From: Phycisphaerae bacterium
GTDB lineage: Bacteria > Planctomycetota > Phycisphaerae > JAAYCJ01
Direction: 5' to 3'
Assembly (NCBI GenBank): GCA_012729815.1
Contig: JAAYCJ010000305.1
Location: 1 to 34,171, forward strand
DNA: 34,171 bases
The translations under genes and the position numbers were made by a program. The notes under the pieces are model-generated. The model saw nothing but the letters and a program-made list of their open reading frames with translations, was not told the origin of the DNA and did not search any database. Of this stretch, positions 14,346 through 21,069 are shown piece by piece. The number at the start of each line of letters is the position of its first letter. The stretch's first letter is position 1.

Positions 14346-16217
14346 TCAGTCGACCGGCTTTCTGAGGCTGGCCGCGTGGCGGACCAGTTCCGCGGTCCAG
14401 GCAAAACTCTCCCGGTGAAACGGCATGATCAGATAGATACCCGGCGATTCTCCGGCCAGCCGGTCGATCATTTGGTGCGTCATCTCCAGACCGGCTTTGG
14501 CCTGATCGGCTGGATCGCTGAACTCCGCGATTCGCCCGGCCGCATCCTCCGGCACCACGATCCCCGGAATCTTGCCCGACCGCAGGTATTCCGCCTGCCG
14601 CGACGAGGTCAGCACGAACAGGCCCGTGAATATCGGAATCTCGATGTGCCTCGTCGCCTCGCGCATCCGTTGGTAGTCCTCCAGCCGAAAGACCGGCTGG
14701 GAGAATACGTACTCGGCGCCGGCGTCGATCTTACGTTCCAGCCACGGCGTCTGCGACTCGAGGTTCATCGTCGGAGCGAACCCGCAGCCGGCCGCGAAGT
14801 CCACCGGCTCGGGCAGCGGCTGACCGTTGATCAACTGCCCGGCCCGCAGCAGACCCACCAGCCGCAGCAGCTCGACCGAACTCCTGATATCGCCCACCCG
14901 GCTGGCCCAGCGGTCGAACGGGCCCACGTGCGGCGGGTCACCCGTCACCGCCAGCAGGCCGCGGACGCCCAGGTCCGCTGCGCCCAACAGATACGAATGC
15001 AACTGCAGCGCGTTGGCCTGCGTGGCCGACTTGTGGAAGATCGTCGGTATCGTGTACCGCTCCTGGAGCAGGTACGCACACGCCACGCAATCGCGACCCG
15101 GATTGCCGCCCGGATTGTCCGGCACGTCCAGCAGGTCCGCTCCGGCCTCCACCAGAACGCCCGCCGCGTCCACCGTCTGGGCCAGCGACCGGCCCAGCGA
15201 CGATCGCACCTCGACCGCGATCACCGGCCTGGCCGCTTCGCGCAGCACGCGCCGGATCGGATGGTTCGGATCGAGCGTCACCGCCGCCGGGACCTCGACC
15301 TTTGACTTCACCCGCGGCCGAACCTCGATCCGCGCCGACCGCGGCACCACCGGCTTGCCCGCCAGCGCCTCGGACAGCGCCCGAATGTGCTCCGGCGCGG
15401 TCCCGCAGCACCCGCCGAACACCTGAACGCCCATCGCCAGCCAGCCCTGCGCCTCAGCCAGCAGCACCGCCTGCGGAAGATCGAACCGGATCACCCCGCG
15501 CACCACCGTTGGCGTCCCGGCGTTCGGATACGCCATCAGCGGCCGCGACGTCCGGCCCGCCAACTCCGTCAATACCCGTCCAAGATCGTACGGCGGCATG
15601 CAATTGGCCCCCACCGCCTCGACCGCCATCTCCTCGGCCAACTCCACCAGCCGCTCCACCGTCCGACGGGCGTAGGCCCGCGAGATCGACTGGCCGCCGA
15701 GGCAGAAGAACACCGGCAGCCCCGTCCGTTTGGCCTCAACCAGCGCCGCCCGGGCCTCCAGAACCGATGAGAACGTCTCCAGGAACAGCACGTCCACGCC
15801 GGCCCCCGCCAGCGCCTCGATCTGCCGGCGATAGACGGACGCCACTTCCTCTTCGCTGGTGTCTTTCTCGGCCAGTCCGAGGTCCAGCGGACCCACCGAG
15901 CCGGCCACCAGCGCCGCCGCGTCACCCACCGCCGAGCGGGCGATCTGAGCCGCCGTCCGGTTGATCAGTTCGCACTGCTCCGCCAACCCCACCCGCTCCA
16001 GCCGCCGCGAATTCGCGGCAAAGGTGTTCGTCTCGATGATCCGCGCGCCCGCCTCCAGATACTCCCGGTGAACCCGCCCGATGTGTTCCCGTCCCACCGG
16101 GTCCAGCGTCAGCGCCTCCGGCAACTCCACCGCCAACCCCGACAGATCGACCAGCCGCGTCCCCAACGCCCCGTCGCCGATCGTCACGCCCGCCGCGAAA
16201 AGCTCCTGCCAATCCAT
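14346..16217 (-). CDS. Bifunctional homocysteine S-methyltransferase / methylenetetrahydrofolate reductase
   Basis: A 623-residue fusion that links methionine synthesis and one-carbon folate metabolism. Residues 1-290 are a zinc-dependent homocysteine S-methyltransferase. Its three Cys ligands are Cys206 (GANCMPP) and Cys270/Cys271 (FGGCCGT), and the domain opens with GDGALGTRL. After a short linker, about residues 310-623 are a MetF-type FAD reductase (ADLLDVPDN, GLLAVTGDPP, AGAEYVFSQPVF). The two-domain order matches the YitJ-type bifunctional proteins known in several phyla. ATG 16217 has GGAG six bases upstream; TTG 16229 with GGAGG is an alternative. It follows the glycosyltransferase gene after about 40 bp and is probably co-transcribed. 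Confidence 0.92.
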   Translation of the reverse strand: MDWQELFAAGVTIGDGALGTRLVDLSGLAVELPEALTLDPVGREHIGRVHREYLEAGARIIETNTFAANSRRLERVGLAEQCELINRTAAQIARSAVGDAAALVAGSVGPLDLGLAEKDTSEEEVASVYRRQIEALAGAGVDVLFLETFSSVLEARAALVEAKRTGLPVFFCLGGQSISRAYARRTVERLVELAEEMAVEAVGANCMPPYDLGRVLTELAGRTSRPLMAYPNAGTPTVVRGVIRFDLPQAVLLAEAQGWLAMGVQVFGGCCGTAPEHIRALSEALAGKPVVPRSARIEVRPRVKSKVEVPAAVTLDPNHPIRRVLREAARPVIAVEVRSSLGRSLAQTVDAAGVLVEAGADLLDVPDNPGGNPGRDCVACAYLLQERYTIPTIFHKSATQANALQLHSYLLGAADLGVRGLLAVTGDPPHVGPFDRWASRVGDIRSSVELLRLVGLLRAGQLINGQPLPEPVDFAAGCGFAPTMNLESQTPWLERKIDAGAEYVFSQPVFRLEDYQRMREATRHIEIPIFTGLFVLTSSRQAEYLRSGKIPGIVVPEDAAGRIAEFSDPADQAKAGLEMTHQMIDRLAGESPGIYLIMPFHRESFAWTAELVRHAASLRKPVD

Positions 16218-16257
16218 CATCCGCTCCAATCCGTCCTCCGTGAAAGACCATCCGCGT

Positions 16258-17382
16258 TCACACCGTCACCTGCCACTCCCGCTGCAGAATCTGCTGATAG
16301 ATCCGCACCAGATCGCCGCGGTATCGCAGTTCCGATCCGTTCGCCTCCGCCCACTCCCGAGCCCGGCCGACCAGTTCATCGCGATACGCTCCGTCTTCGA
16401 TCAGTCGCAGAACAGCCGCCGCCACCGTCCGCGCGTTCGCCTTCTCGATCCGCATCACCAGTTCCGATGCCGAGCCGCCCGCTCCGTACCGCACCGCCTC
16501 CGTCGCCGCCACCGGCACGCCGTCCGCGAACGCCGAGACCACCGCCAGCGACTCCGACGCCTGCGTCGCCGGCTCCAGACAGACGTCCGCCGCCGACAAG
16601 GCCGCCCGCGCCTGCCACGCGTCGCAGAAACGGACGATCTCGCCACCGACCGCCCCTTCGGCAAAGTGCCGACACCGTGCGATCCCCTTCGGCGTCATCG
16701 TCGCCGTCGGGATCACCACCCGCAGCCGCGGATGCAGCTTCTGGGCCACCGCCGCGCCCCAGAGCCCCAAAATCCGGTCATCTATCCGTCCGCCATCCGA
16801 CATGAAGACCACCGGGGCCTCCGCCGCCAGCCCCATCTGTCGGCGAACCGCCTGCCGATCCAGCCGACCGCTGTGACCGCAAAACGGGCTCAGCGCATGG
16901 ACCCGCTCCGTTGTCCCCAGTTCACCTCGCAAATGTTCGGCCAGCACGTCCGAATAGGCTAGTACGTGCAGCCGCTCGCCGCGCACGTTCGACCGCAGAC
17001 GCTGTATCACCGACGCGCTGCGCACCGGACCAAACAGCATCAATACGCCTTTGACGCCGAACCGCGTTCCGGAGAGGGCCAATCGAAGCTGCTCCGCCGC
17101 CGCCAGGTCCCAACAGACCGCCAGCTTCGGCCGGAACTCCGCGATCACCCGCCGAAGCCGGCGCGACGCCACGAAGTCGCTGCCGAACCGGCGTTTCAGA
17201 TCCTCCGTTCGCCGCAGCAGAATCCGCTCGGCCAGCCGCACCGTCGATGTCTCGCCCGCCGCCACCGCCTGCTCGAACATCGCCGCCGGCAGCAGCCGCG
17301 CCTGCGCCTCGACCTGGTGAAGCAGAAACGGCGAAGCCTTCTCGCCGACAATATGTAGGATCCGCAAACTTGCCATCAACAT
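16258..17382 (-). CDS. GT-B-fold glycosyltransferase-like protein
   Basis: A 374-residue protein resembling GT4-type glycosyltransferases. It opens with a Rossmann strand (LRILHIVGEKASPF), contains VCWDLAAAEQ in the N-domain, and has a C-domain with PVVFMSDGG followed by LRVVIPTAT. The late block LEPATQASESLAVVSAFADGVPVAATE occupies the place of the E-x7-E donor-binding motif. No membrane segment is seen, so it would be cytosolic or peripheral. Donor and acceptor are unknown. There is no clear ribosome binding site; ATG 17382 or ATG 17376 could be used. It is divergent from the radical SAM gene. Confidence 0.72.
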   Translation of the reverse strand: MLMASLRILHIVGEKASPFLLHQVEAQARLLPAAMFEQAVAAGETSTVRLAERILLRRTEDLKRRFGSDFVASRRLRRVIAEFRPKLAVCWDLAAAEQLRLALSGTRFGVKGVLMLFGPVRSASVIQRLRSNVRGERLHVLAYSDVLAEHLRGELGTTERVHALSPFCGHSGRLDRQAVRRQMGLAAEAPVVFMSDGGRIDDRILGLWGAAVAQKLHPRLRVVIPTATMTPKGIARCRHFAEGAVGGEIVRFCDAWQARAALSAADVCLEPATQASESLAVVSAFADGVPVAATEAVRYGAGGSASELVMRIEKANARTVAAAVLRLIEDGAYRDELVGRAREWAEANGSELRYRGDLVRIYQQILQREWQVTV

Positions 17383-17421
17383 CTACAGCGCCACAATCCG
17401 CCTTCGAAAACCACTCATGCC

Positions 17422-17451
17422 TTGTCCTCTCGCCCCTCCACCGCATATGAT
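17422..17451 (+). promoter_or_regulatory. Predicted promoter of the radical SAM gene
   Basis: TTGTCC (17422-17427), 18 bp and TATGAT (17446-17451). The ATG at 17476 is then only about 18 bases from the predicted start of transcription and has no Shine-Dalgarno sequence. Confidence 0.4.
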
Positions 17452-17475
17452 AACGTAGTCTTTTATTGTAATCCC

Positions 17476-18519
17476 ATGAACCACCCAAACGAAAGCAAAC
17501 ATTTGGCTCCGTGGAAGGGCGCGGGACTGATGCTGAGCTACTGGTGCTCGGCCCGCTGCCGTTTCTGCTACGTCTGCGCCGGGCCACAGCAGACCTTCTG
17601 GGCCGAGCCGCAACAATTGGTCCGCTGGTGGACCGGCCTCCAGGCCATTGCCCGCCGGGACAGCCGCGACGCGAAGATCCACCTGACCGGCGGCGATCCG
17701 TTCGGCCGGCCCGATCGGCTCTTCGAGACGCTGCAACTGGCCCGCCGGGCCGGACTGCCCGCGCCCGAGAAGGTCGAGACCAACGCCTTCTGGGCCGCCG
17801 ACGAGTCGATCACGCGCGAACACCTTTTACGACTGAAAGAACTCGGCGTCCCGCTGATCGTCACCGACGCCGACGTCTTCCACCAGGAGTTCGTGCCTTT
17901 CGACAACGTCCGCCGCCTCGTGACCCTCGGCCGCGAGATTCTCGGCGAGACCGGCGTCCGCGTCCGCTGGTGGGATTTCTATCACCAGCATGAATCGAGC
18001 GGTCTGGACCTGACCGCGCTATCCGAAGCCGAACTCCTCGACCGCCAGGCCGACGCCCTCGCCACCGGCCGCGATCGCCTCACCGGCCGCGCCGCCATCC
18101 TCGCCGCACAGTTCTTTGAAGGCAAGCCCGCCGACGCCTTCGACCATCAGCCGTGCGACAAGGCGATCCTCCACGGCAAGGGCGTCCACGTCGATCCCTA
18201 CGGCAACATCTTCCCCGACGTCTGCTGCGGACTCGTGCTCGGCAACGCGGTCAACGAGGACATCGACGCCATCCACGACTGGCTCGCCGCCAACGGCCCC
18301 ACCGGCCCGATCTTCGACGCCCTGCTGTCCCGCGGCCCCTGCGGCCTGATCGACCTGGCCACCCGTTACGGCTGGACCCCGCTGCCCGACGGCTACCTCA
18401 CCAAGTGCCAGCTCTGCTACCATCTGCGCCATCACCTCGTCCGCGCCGACCAGTGCCGCAAGTGGCTCGGTCCCGCCGAATGCTACGCCGAACCGTTCAC
18501 CAACCCACCCCACGAGTGA
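17476..18519 (+). CDS. Radical SAM protein with extra C-terminal cysteines
   Basis: A 347-residue radical SAM enzyme. The cluster motif is C24-x3-C28-x2-C31 in YWCSARCRFCYVC, with a further Cys34, and the SAM-binding LTGGDP is at residues 70-75. Cys250-Cys251 (FPDVCCG) and Cys311, Cys314, Cys327 and Cys336 in the last 40 residues could bind an auxiliary iron-sulfur cluster, as SPASM-type domains do. GVHVDPYGNIFPDVCCG is the usual start of such a region. No precursor peptide or obvious substrate gene adjoins it, so the reaction is unknown. The start is uncertain because no ribosome binding site is visible; TTG 17422 is a longer option. Confidence 0.83.
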   Translation: MNHPNESKHLAPWKGAGLMLSYWCSARCRFCYVCAGPQQTFWAEPQQLVRWWTGLQAIARRDSRDAKIHLTGGDPFGRPDRLFETLQLARRAGLPAPEKVETNAFWAADESITREHLLRLKELGVPLIVTDADVFHQEFVPFDNVRRLVTLGREILGETGVRVRWWDFYHQHESSGLDLTALSEAELLDRQADALATGRDRLTGRAAILAAQFFEGKPADAFDHQPCDKAILHGKGVHVDPYGNIFPDVCCGLVLGNAVNEDIDAIHDWLAANGPTGPIFDALLSRGPCGLIDLATRYGWTPLPDGYLTKCQLCYHLRHHLVRADQCRKWLGPAECYAEPFTNPPHE

Positions 18520-18658
18520 GAATCGGAGCTCGTCGCAGGGCAGCACGTTCTCCAGCGAAGCCGTAGGTTCGCCCGCTATTCTGTCGGTCCACGGTCAGAC
18601 AGCAACGCCACCAGCGTCACCGAATACTCCAGCCGACCGATCGTGCCCGGTCGCCCTG

Positions 18659-19459
18659 CTACGGCGCCGCTTCGATCAGCGCCCGGGCGAACACCGGCCC
18701 GACCGCCTCGTTCGCCGTCGCATTCGGATGCGAATCCGAATCGCTGTGGTCGCCCTCGTACTCGTACCGCAGCATGTTCGCCGTCGCCGACCCGTCATCC
18801 GCCGCCGCCAACTCATCGAACAGGTCGAAACAGACCACGTTCGGATGGCCCGCCAGGTATTCATCGCTCTTGAGCCATTCGGCGAACGCACGGGCGTTGT
18901 CGGCCTCCGTCGCGCTGGTGGCCAGCCGGTGCAACGGCGGCGTCGAGATCACCACGAACGTCCGATCCGTCCGCGTGTCGAAGAAGTCCCGCATCGCCAG
19001 ATACCACGTCTTGTACTGGTTGAGCGTGTCCGCGTCGGGAATCGCCGACGCAGGAAAACACGACTTGAACGCGATGACTTGGTAGTTGTTCAGGATCCGA
19101 TTCCGGGCGTTCGTCCAGCCGGCCTCACTGCTCGTCCACAGCATGTACAACCCTTCCGGATCGGTGTTGTCGCCGGGAATGTCGTAGTTCGTGCCCGTCA
19201 GGTCGCCGGCGGCGTTCCGCAGCCCCTGCGCGTTGTACTCGTGATCCCAGAACGCGAAACTCGTCCCGTTCTCCGCGTTGTGCGACACCACCGCGCCCCG
19301 CACGTCGCCTTGCGTGACGATTCCCTCCCCCGTCGAGTGATGCAGGAAAAACAGCTTTGCCGCCACACTCGCGTTCGGACCCTCCGTGACTTGCCCGTTG
19401 CATCCCCAGCACATCGCCCCAACCACTGCCGCCAACGCCCATACGCCCGCTCGCCTCAT
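18659..19459 (-). CDS. Exported SGNH-hydrolase-like protein
   Basis: A 266-residue exported protein. The N-terminus has two Arg, a hydrophobic run and AMCWGC, which could be a signal peptide or an atypical lipobox. The mature part starts with KLFFLHHSTGEG, and HHSTG holds a likely nucleophile Ser. The C-terminal DSDSHPNATANEAVGP has the Asp-x-x-His spacing of SGNH hydrolases. The middle part VIAFKSCFPAS and FVVISTPPLHRLA fits the same fold. An esterase acting on polysaccharide is the simplest guess. ATG 19459 has GGGAG seven bases upstream. The gene lies 60 bp downstream of the GntR-LacI regulator in the same direction and may be controlled by it. Confidence 0.65.
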   Translation of the reverse strand: MRRAGVWALAAVVGAMCWGCNGQVTEGPNASVAAKLFFLHHSTGEGIVTQGDVRGAVVSHNAENGTSFAFWDHEYNAQGLRNAAGDLTGTNYDIPGDNTDPEGLYMLWTSSEAGWTNARNRILNNYQVIAFKSCFPASAIPDADTLNQYKTWYLAMRDFFDTRTDRTFVVISTPPLHRLATSATEADNARAFAEWLKSDEYLAGHPNVVCFDLFDELAAADDGSATANMLRYEYEGDHSDSDSHPNATANEAVGPVFARALIEAAP

Positions 19460-19519
19460 GCCATTACTCCCTGCAACACAACCAGATACTCCCAATCTGT
19501 TACACTCCGCACCATTCTA

Positions 19520-20569
19520 TCAGAAATCCCGCATCGTCCAGCGGGTTGTTCCCGGCCCCAACGATGCTCTGGAAACAAACTCCGCCGGCAACACGATTTG
19601 CCGGGGCAACGGCACATCGTACCGCTGGGCCTGCTCCAGGGCCATAAACGCCTGTCGGACATACGCCCGCGCGTCAAGCCGGAACGTCGCCAGCGGCGGT
19701 TCAAGTTGCTCAGCCAGCGGCACATCACCGCAACCGATCAGCGACATCTCCTGCGGCACCGCCACTCCCGCCTCCCGAATCGCGTGCAATGCACCGGCCG
19801 CCATCCAGTCACTGGCTGCAAACACCCCGCTGCATCGCGGCAGCCCCGTCACCCCGGCCAGATACTCCCTCATCACCTCATAGCCCCCTCGCCAGTTCAT
19901 CTTCGCCGCCAGTACGCACGGCTCGTGCCCCAACAACCCCGCCACCTCGCGCCACCCCTGCTCTCTTCGGGCTGACCCCGTGTGGTGAGACGGCCCGCTC
20001 AGGAGCAGCAGCCGTTCGTGCCCGAGGCTCACCAGTTGCCGGTAGGCCTCCCGGCCGATCCACACGTCGTCAAAACCGATCGAACAGCCGAAGTCCGCCC
20101 CGCCGTCCCCCAACACCACCGCCCGCGACAATAGGCGTGCAAACCGCTGCCGCGTCTCCGCCTCCAGCCGCCCGATCACGATCGCCGGCCGATCACCGCC
20201 GACCGATCCGCCATCGCACGAAAGCGGGACAAGCCGCACCCCGCGCGACGCCGCCACCGCGGCAATCCCGCCCATCAGACCCGCCACCAACGGATCATCC
20301 GCCTTCACATGGCCGCAGAGCACGCACACCTCGCCCAAACGCGCCTGAGCCGGGCACAAGTAGTTGCCGCTGCCGTGCTTACGCACCACCAGATCGCGCT
20401 CAGCCAGCTCCGCCAACACCTGACGCACATGCCGCCGACTGACCCCGAAACGCTCGGCCAGATGCCGCTCCGATGGTAACCGCTGTGGTTCGGCCAGTTG
20501 GCCCACGGACGCTTCCATCCACGTCCGTAAGCCCTCACATCCATCCTTACTAAAAGCTTTTGCGACCAT
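19520..20569 (-). CDS. GntR-LacI hybrid transcriptional regulator
   Basis: A 349-residue sugar-responsive regulator. The N-terminal 70 residues are a GntR winged helix (LPSERHLAERFGVSRRHVRQVLAELAERDLV followed by the wing RKHGSGNYL). The rest is a LacI/PurR-type periplasmic-binding sensor (GFDDVWIGREAYRQL, HERLLLLSGP, GVFAASDWMAAGALHAIREAGVAVPQEMSLIGCGD). This AraR-like architecture usually represses carbohydrate genes until a sugar binds. ATG 20569 is preferred; GTG 20596 would add nine residues. The gene probably controls itself through direct repeats at 20590-20628, and perhaps the SGNH-like gene downstream. The effector is not known. Confidence 0.9.
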   Translation of the reverse strand: MVAKAFSKDGCEGLRTWMEASVGQLAEPQRLPSERHLAERFGVSRRHVRQVLAELAERDLVVRKHGSGNYLCPAQARLGEVCVLCGHVKADDPLVAGLMGGIAAVAASRGVRLVPLSCDGGSVGGDRPAIVIGRLEAETRQRFARLLSRAVVLGDGGADFGCSIGFDDVWIGREAYRQLVSLGHERLLLLSGPSHHTGSARREQGWREVAGLLGHEPCVLAAKMNWRGGYEVMREYLAGVTGLPRCSGVFAASDWMAAGALHAIREAGVAVPQEMSLIGCGDVPLAEQLEPPLATFRLDARAYVRQAFMALEQAQRYDVPLPRQIVLPAEFVSRASLGPGTTRWTMRDF

Positions 20570-20589
20570 ACTTATAGCCTGTACTATGC

Positions 20590-20628
20590 GTACCACTTTC
20601 GAGCCACTTATTATGTTTATTGTACCAC
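20590..20628 (-). promoter_or_regulatory. Promoter and paired GTGGTAC repeats of the regulator gene
   Basis: GTGGTAC occurs twice on the minus strand (20628-20622 and 20596-20590), 32 bp apart, or three helical turns. The first copy overlaps TACAAT (20624-20619), which lies 17 bp from TTGTGT. This is the layout of an autoregulated promoter. The binding protein is inferred to be the GntR-LacI hybrid. Confidence 0.35.
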
Positions 20629-20782
20629 ACTACGCACCAATACACAACTCTTCTTCCCGCAGGCCCGAGAATCTCACGAAGATTTCATGGCCTCCTCATA
20701 GAATCATGCCCGCCATGCCACCACCCCGTAAACCAAGTCGCCATCGAGGCTTACGAGGGCCAATTTTTTCGGTGGTTTTTCG

Positions 20783-20810
20783 TTGACACCGCAACATGTT
20801 GTGTTATGGT
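20783..20810 (+). promoter_or_regulatory. Predicted nrdJ promoter
   Basis: A perfect TTGACA (20783-20788), 16 bp and TATGGT (20805-20810). It is the best promoter between the divergent regulator gene and nrdJ, and it implies a leader of about 250 bases. A palindrome fills its spacer. Confidence 0.6.
20789..20804 (+). promoter_or_regulatory. Candidate NrdR box 1
   Basis: CCGCAACATGTTGTGT matches the known 16-bp NrdR box (acaCwATATwTtGTgt) at about 12 positions and is nearly palindromic. It lies between -35 and -10 of the nrdJ promoter, where a repressor would block polymerase. Confidence 0.5.
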
Positions 20811-20820
20811 TATCTCTCGC

Positions 20821-20836
20821 CTACAATTGATTGTAT
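20821..20836 (+). promoter_or_regulatory. Candidate NrdR box 2
   Basis: CTACAATTGATTGTAT has perfect six-base arms (TACAAT/ATTGTA) and matches the NrdR consensus at about 11 of 16 positions. Its centre is 32 bp from that of box 1, the spacing known for tandem NrdR boxes. Confidence 0.5.
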
Positions 20837-21056
20837 GGGCACCAGAATTCCAACAGTGGGAAACCGGAAACGCTGGGACCAGCACTTCGGAGTTGAGAAT
20901 TGCTGCAATCTGTCCGGGGAGACGCTGTCACCGGACCGAAGGAAGCGGAGTTGGTGCGAAAGGCGCACGCTTGGGAGAGCAGAGCGCGGCACGTTGAAAA
21001 GTCACGATTTGGGTCAACGGAGTCTGCGCGTCCTGTATGGGATGCGCTATGGATAA
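20835..21056 (+). CDS. Possible 73-aa leader ORF upstream of nrdJ
   Basis: An ATG inside the nrdJ leader opens a 73-codon frame whose TAA falls within the ribosome binding site of nrdJ (TAAGGAG). The product is basic, with Cys pairs (ENCCN) and no known domain. The placement would allow translation of the leader to affect nrdJ, but there is no ribosome binding site before the ATG and the stretch also has RNA-like pairing. It is probably not a conserved protein. Confidence 0.2.
   Translation: MGTRIPTVGNRKRWDQHFGVENCCNLSGETLSPDRRKRSWCERRTLGRAERGTLKSHDLGQRSLRVLYGMRYG
20885..20968 (+). ncRNA. Predicted structured region in the nrdJ 5' leader
   Basis: CTTCG (20885-20889) pairs with CGAAG (20937-20941) and encloses two hairpins: ATTG/CAAT (20899-20909), and GTCCGG/CCGGAC (20912-20917 with 20931-20936), the second with GAC/GTC inside its loop. 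Together they make a compact three-way junction. A further hairpin GTGCG/CGCAC with loop AAAGG follows at 20954-20968. No known riboswitch class, including cobalamin, was recognised. Hand folding only. Confidence 0.3.
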
Positions 21057-21069
21057 GGAGTCAGTAACG

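Noticed and set aside
20830-21060. Cobalamin riboswitch before nrdJ
   Set aside because: A B12 element would fit a B12-dependent enzyme, but neither the B12 box nor the conserved core strings of the class are present.
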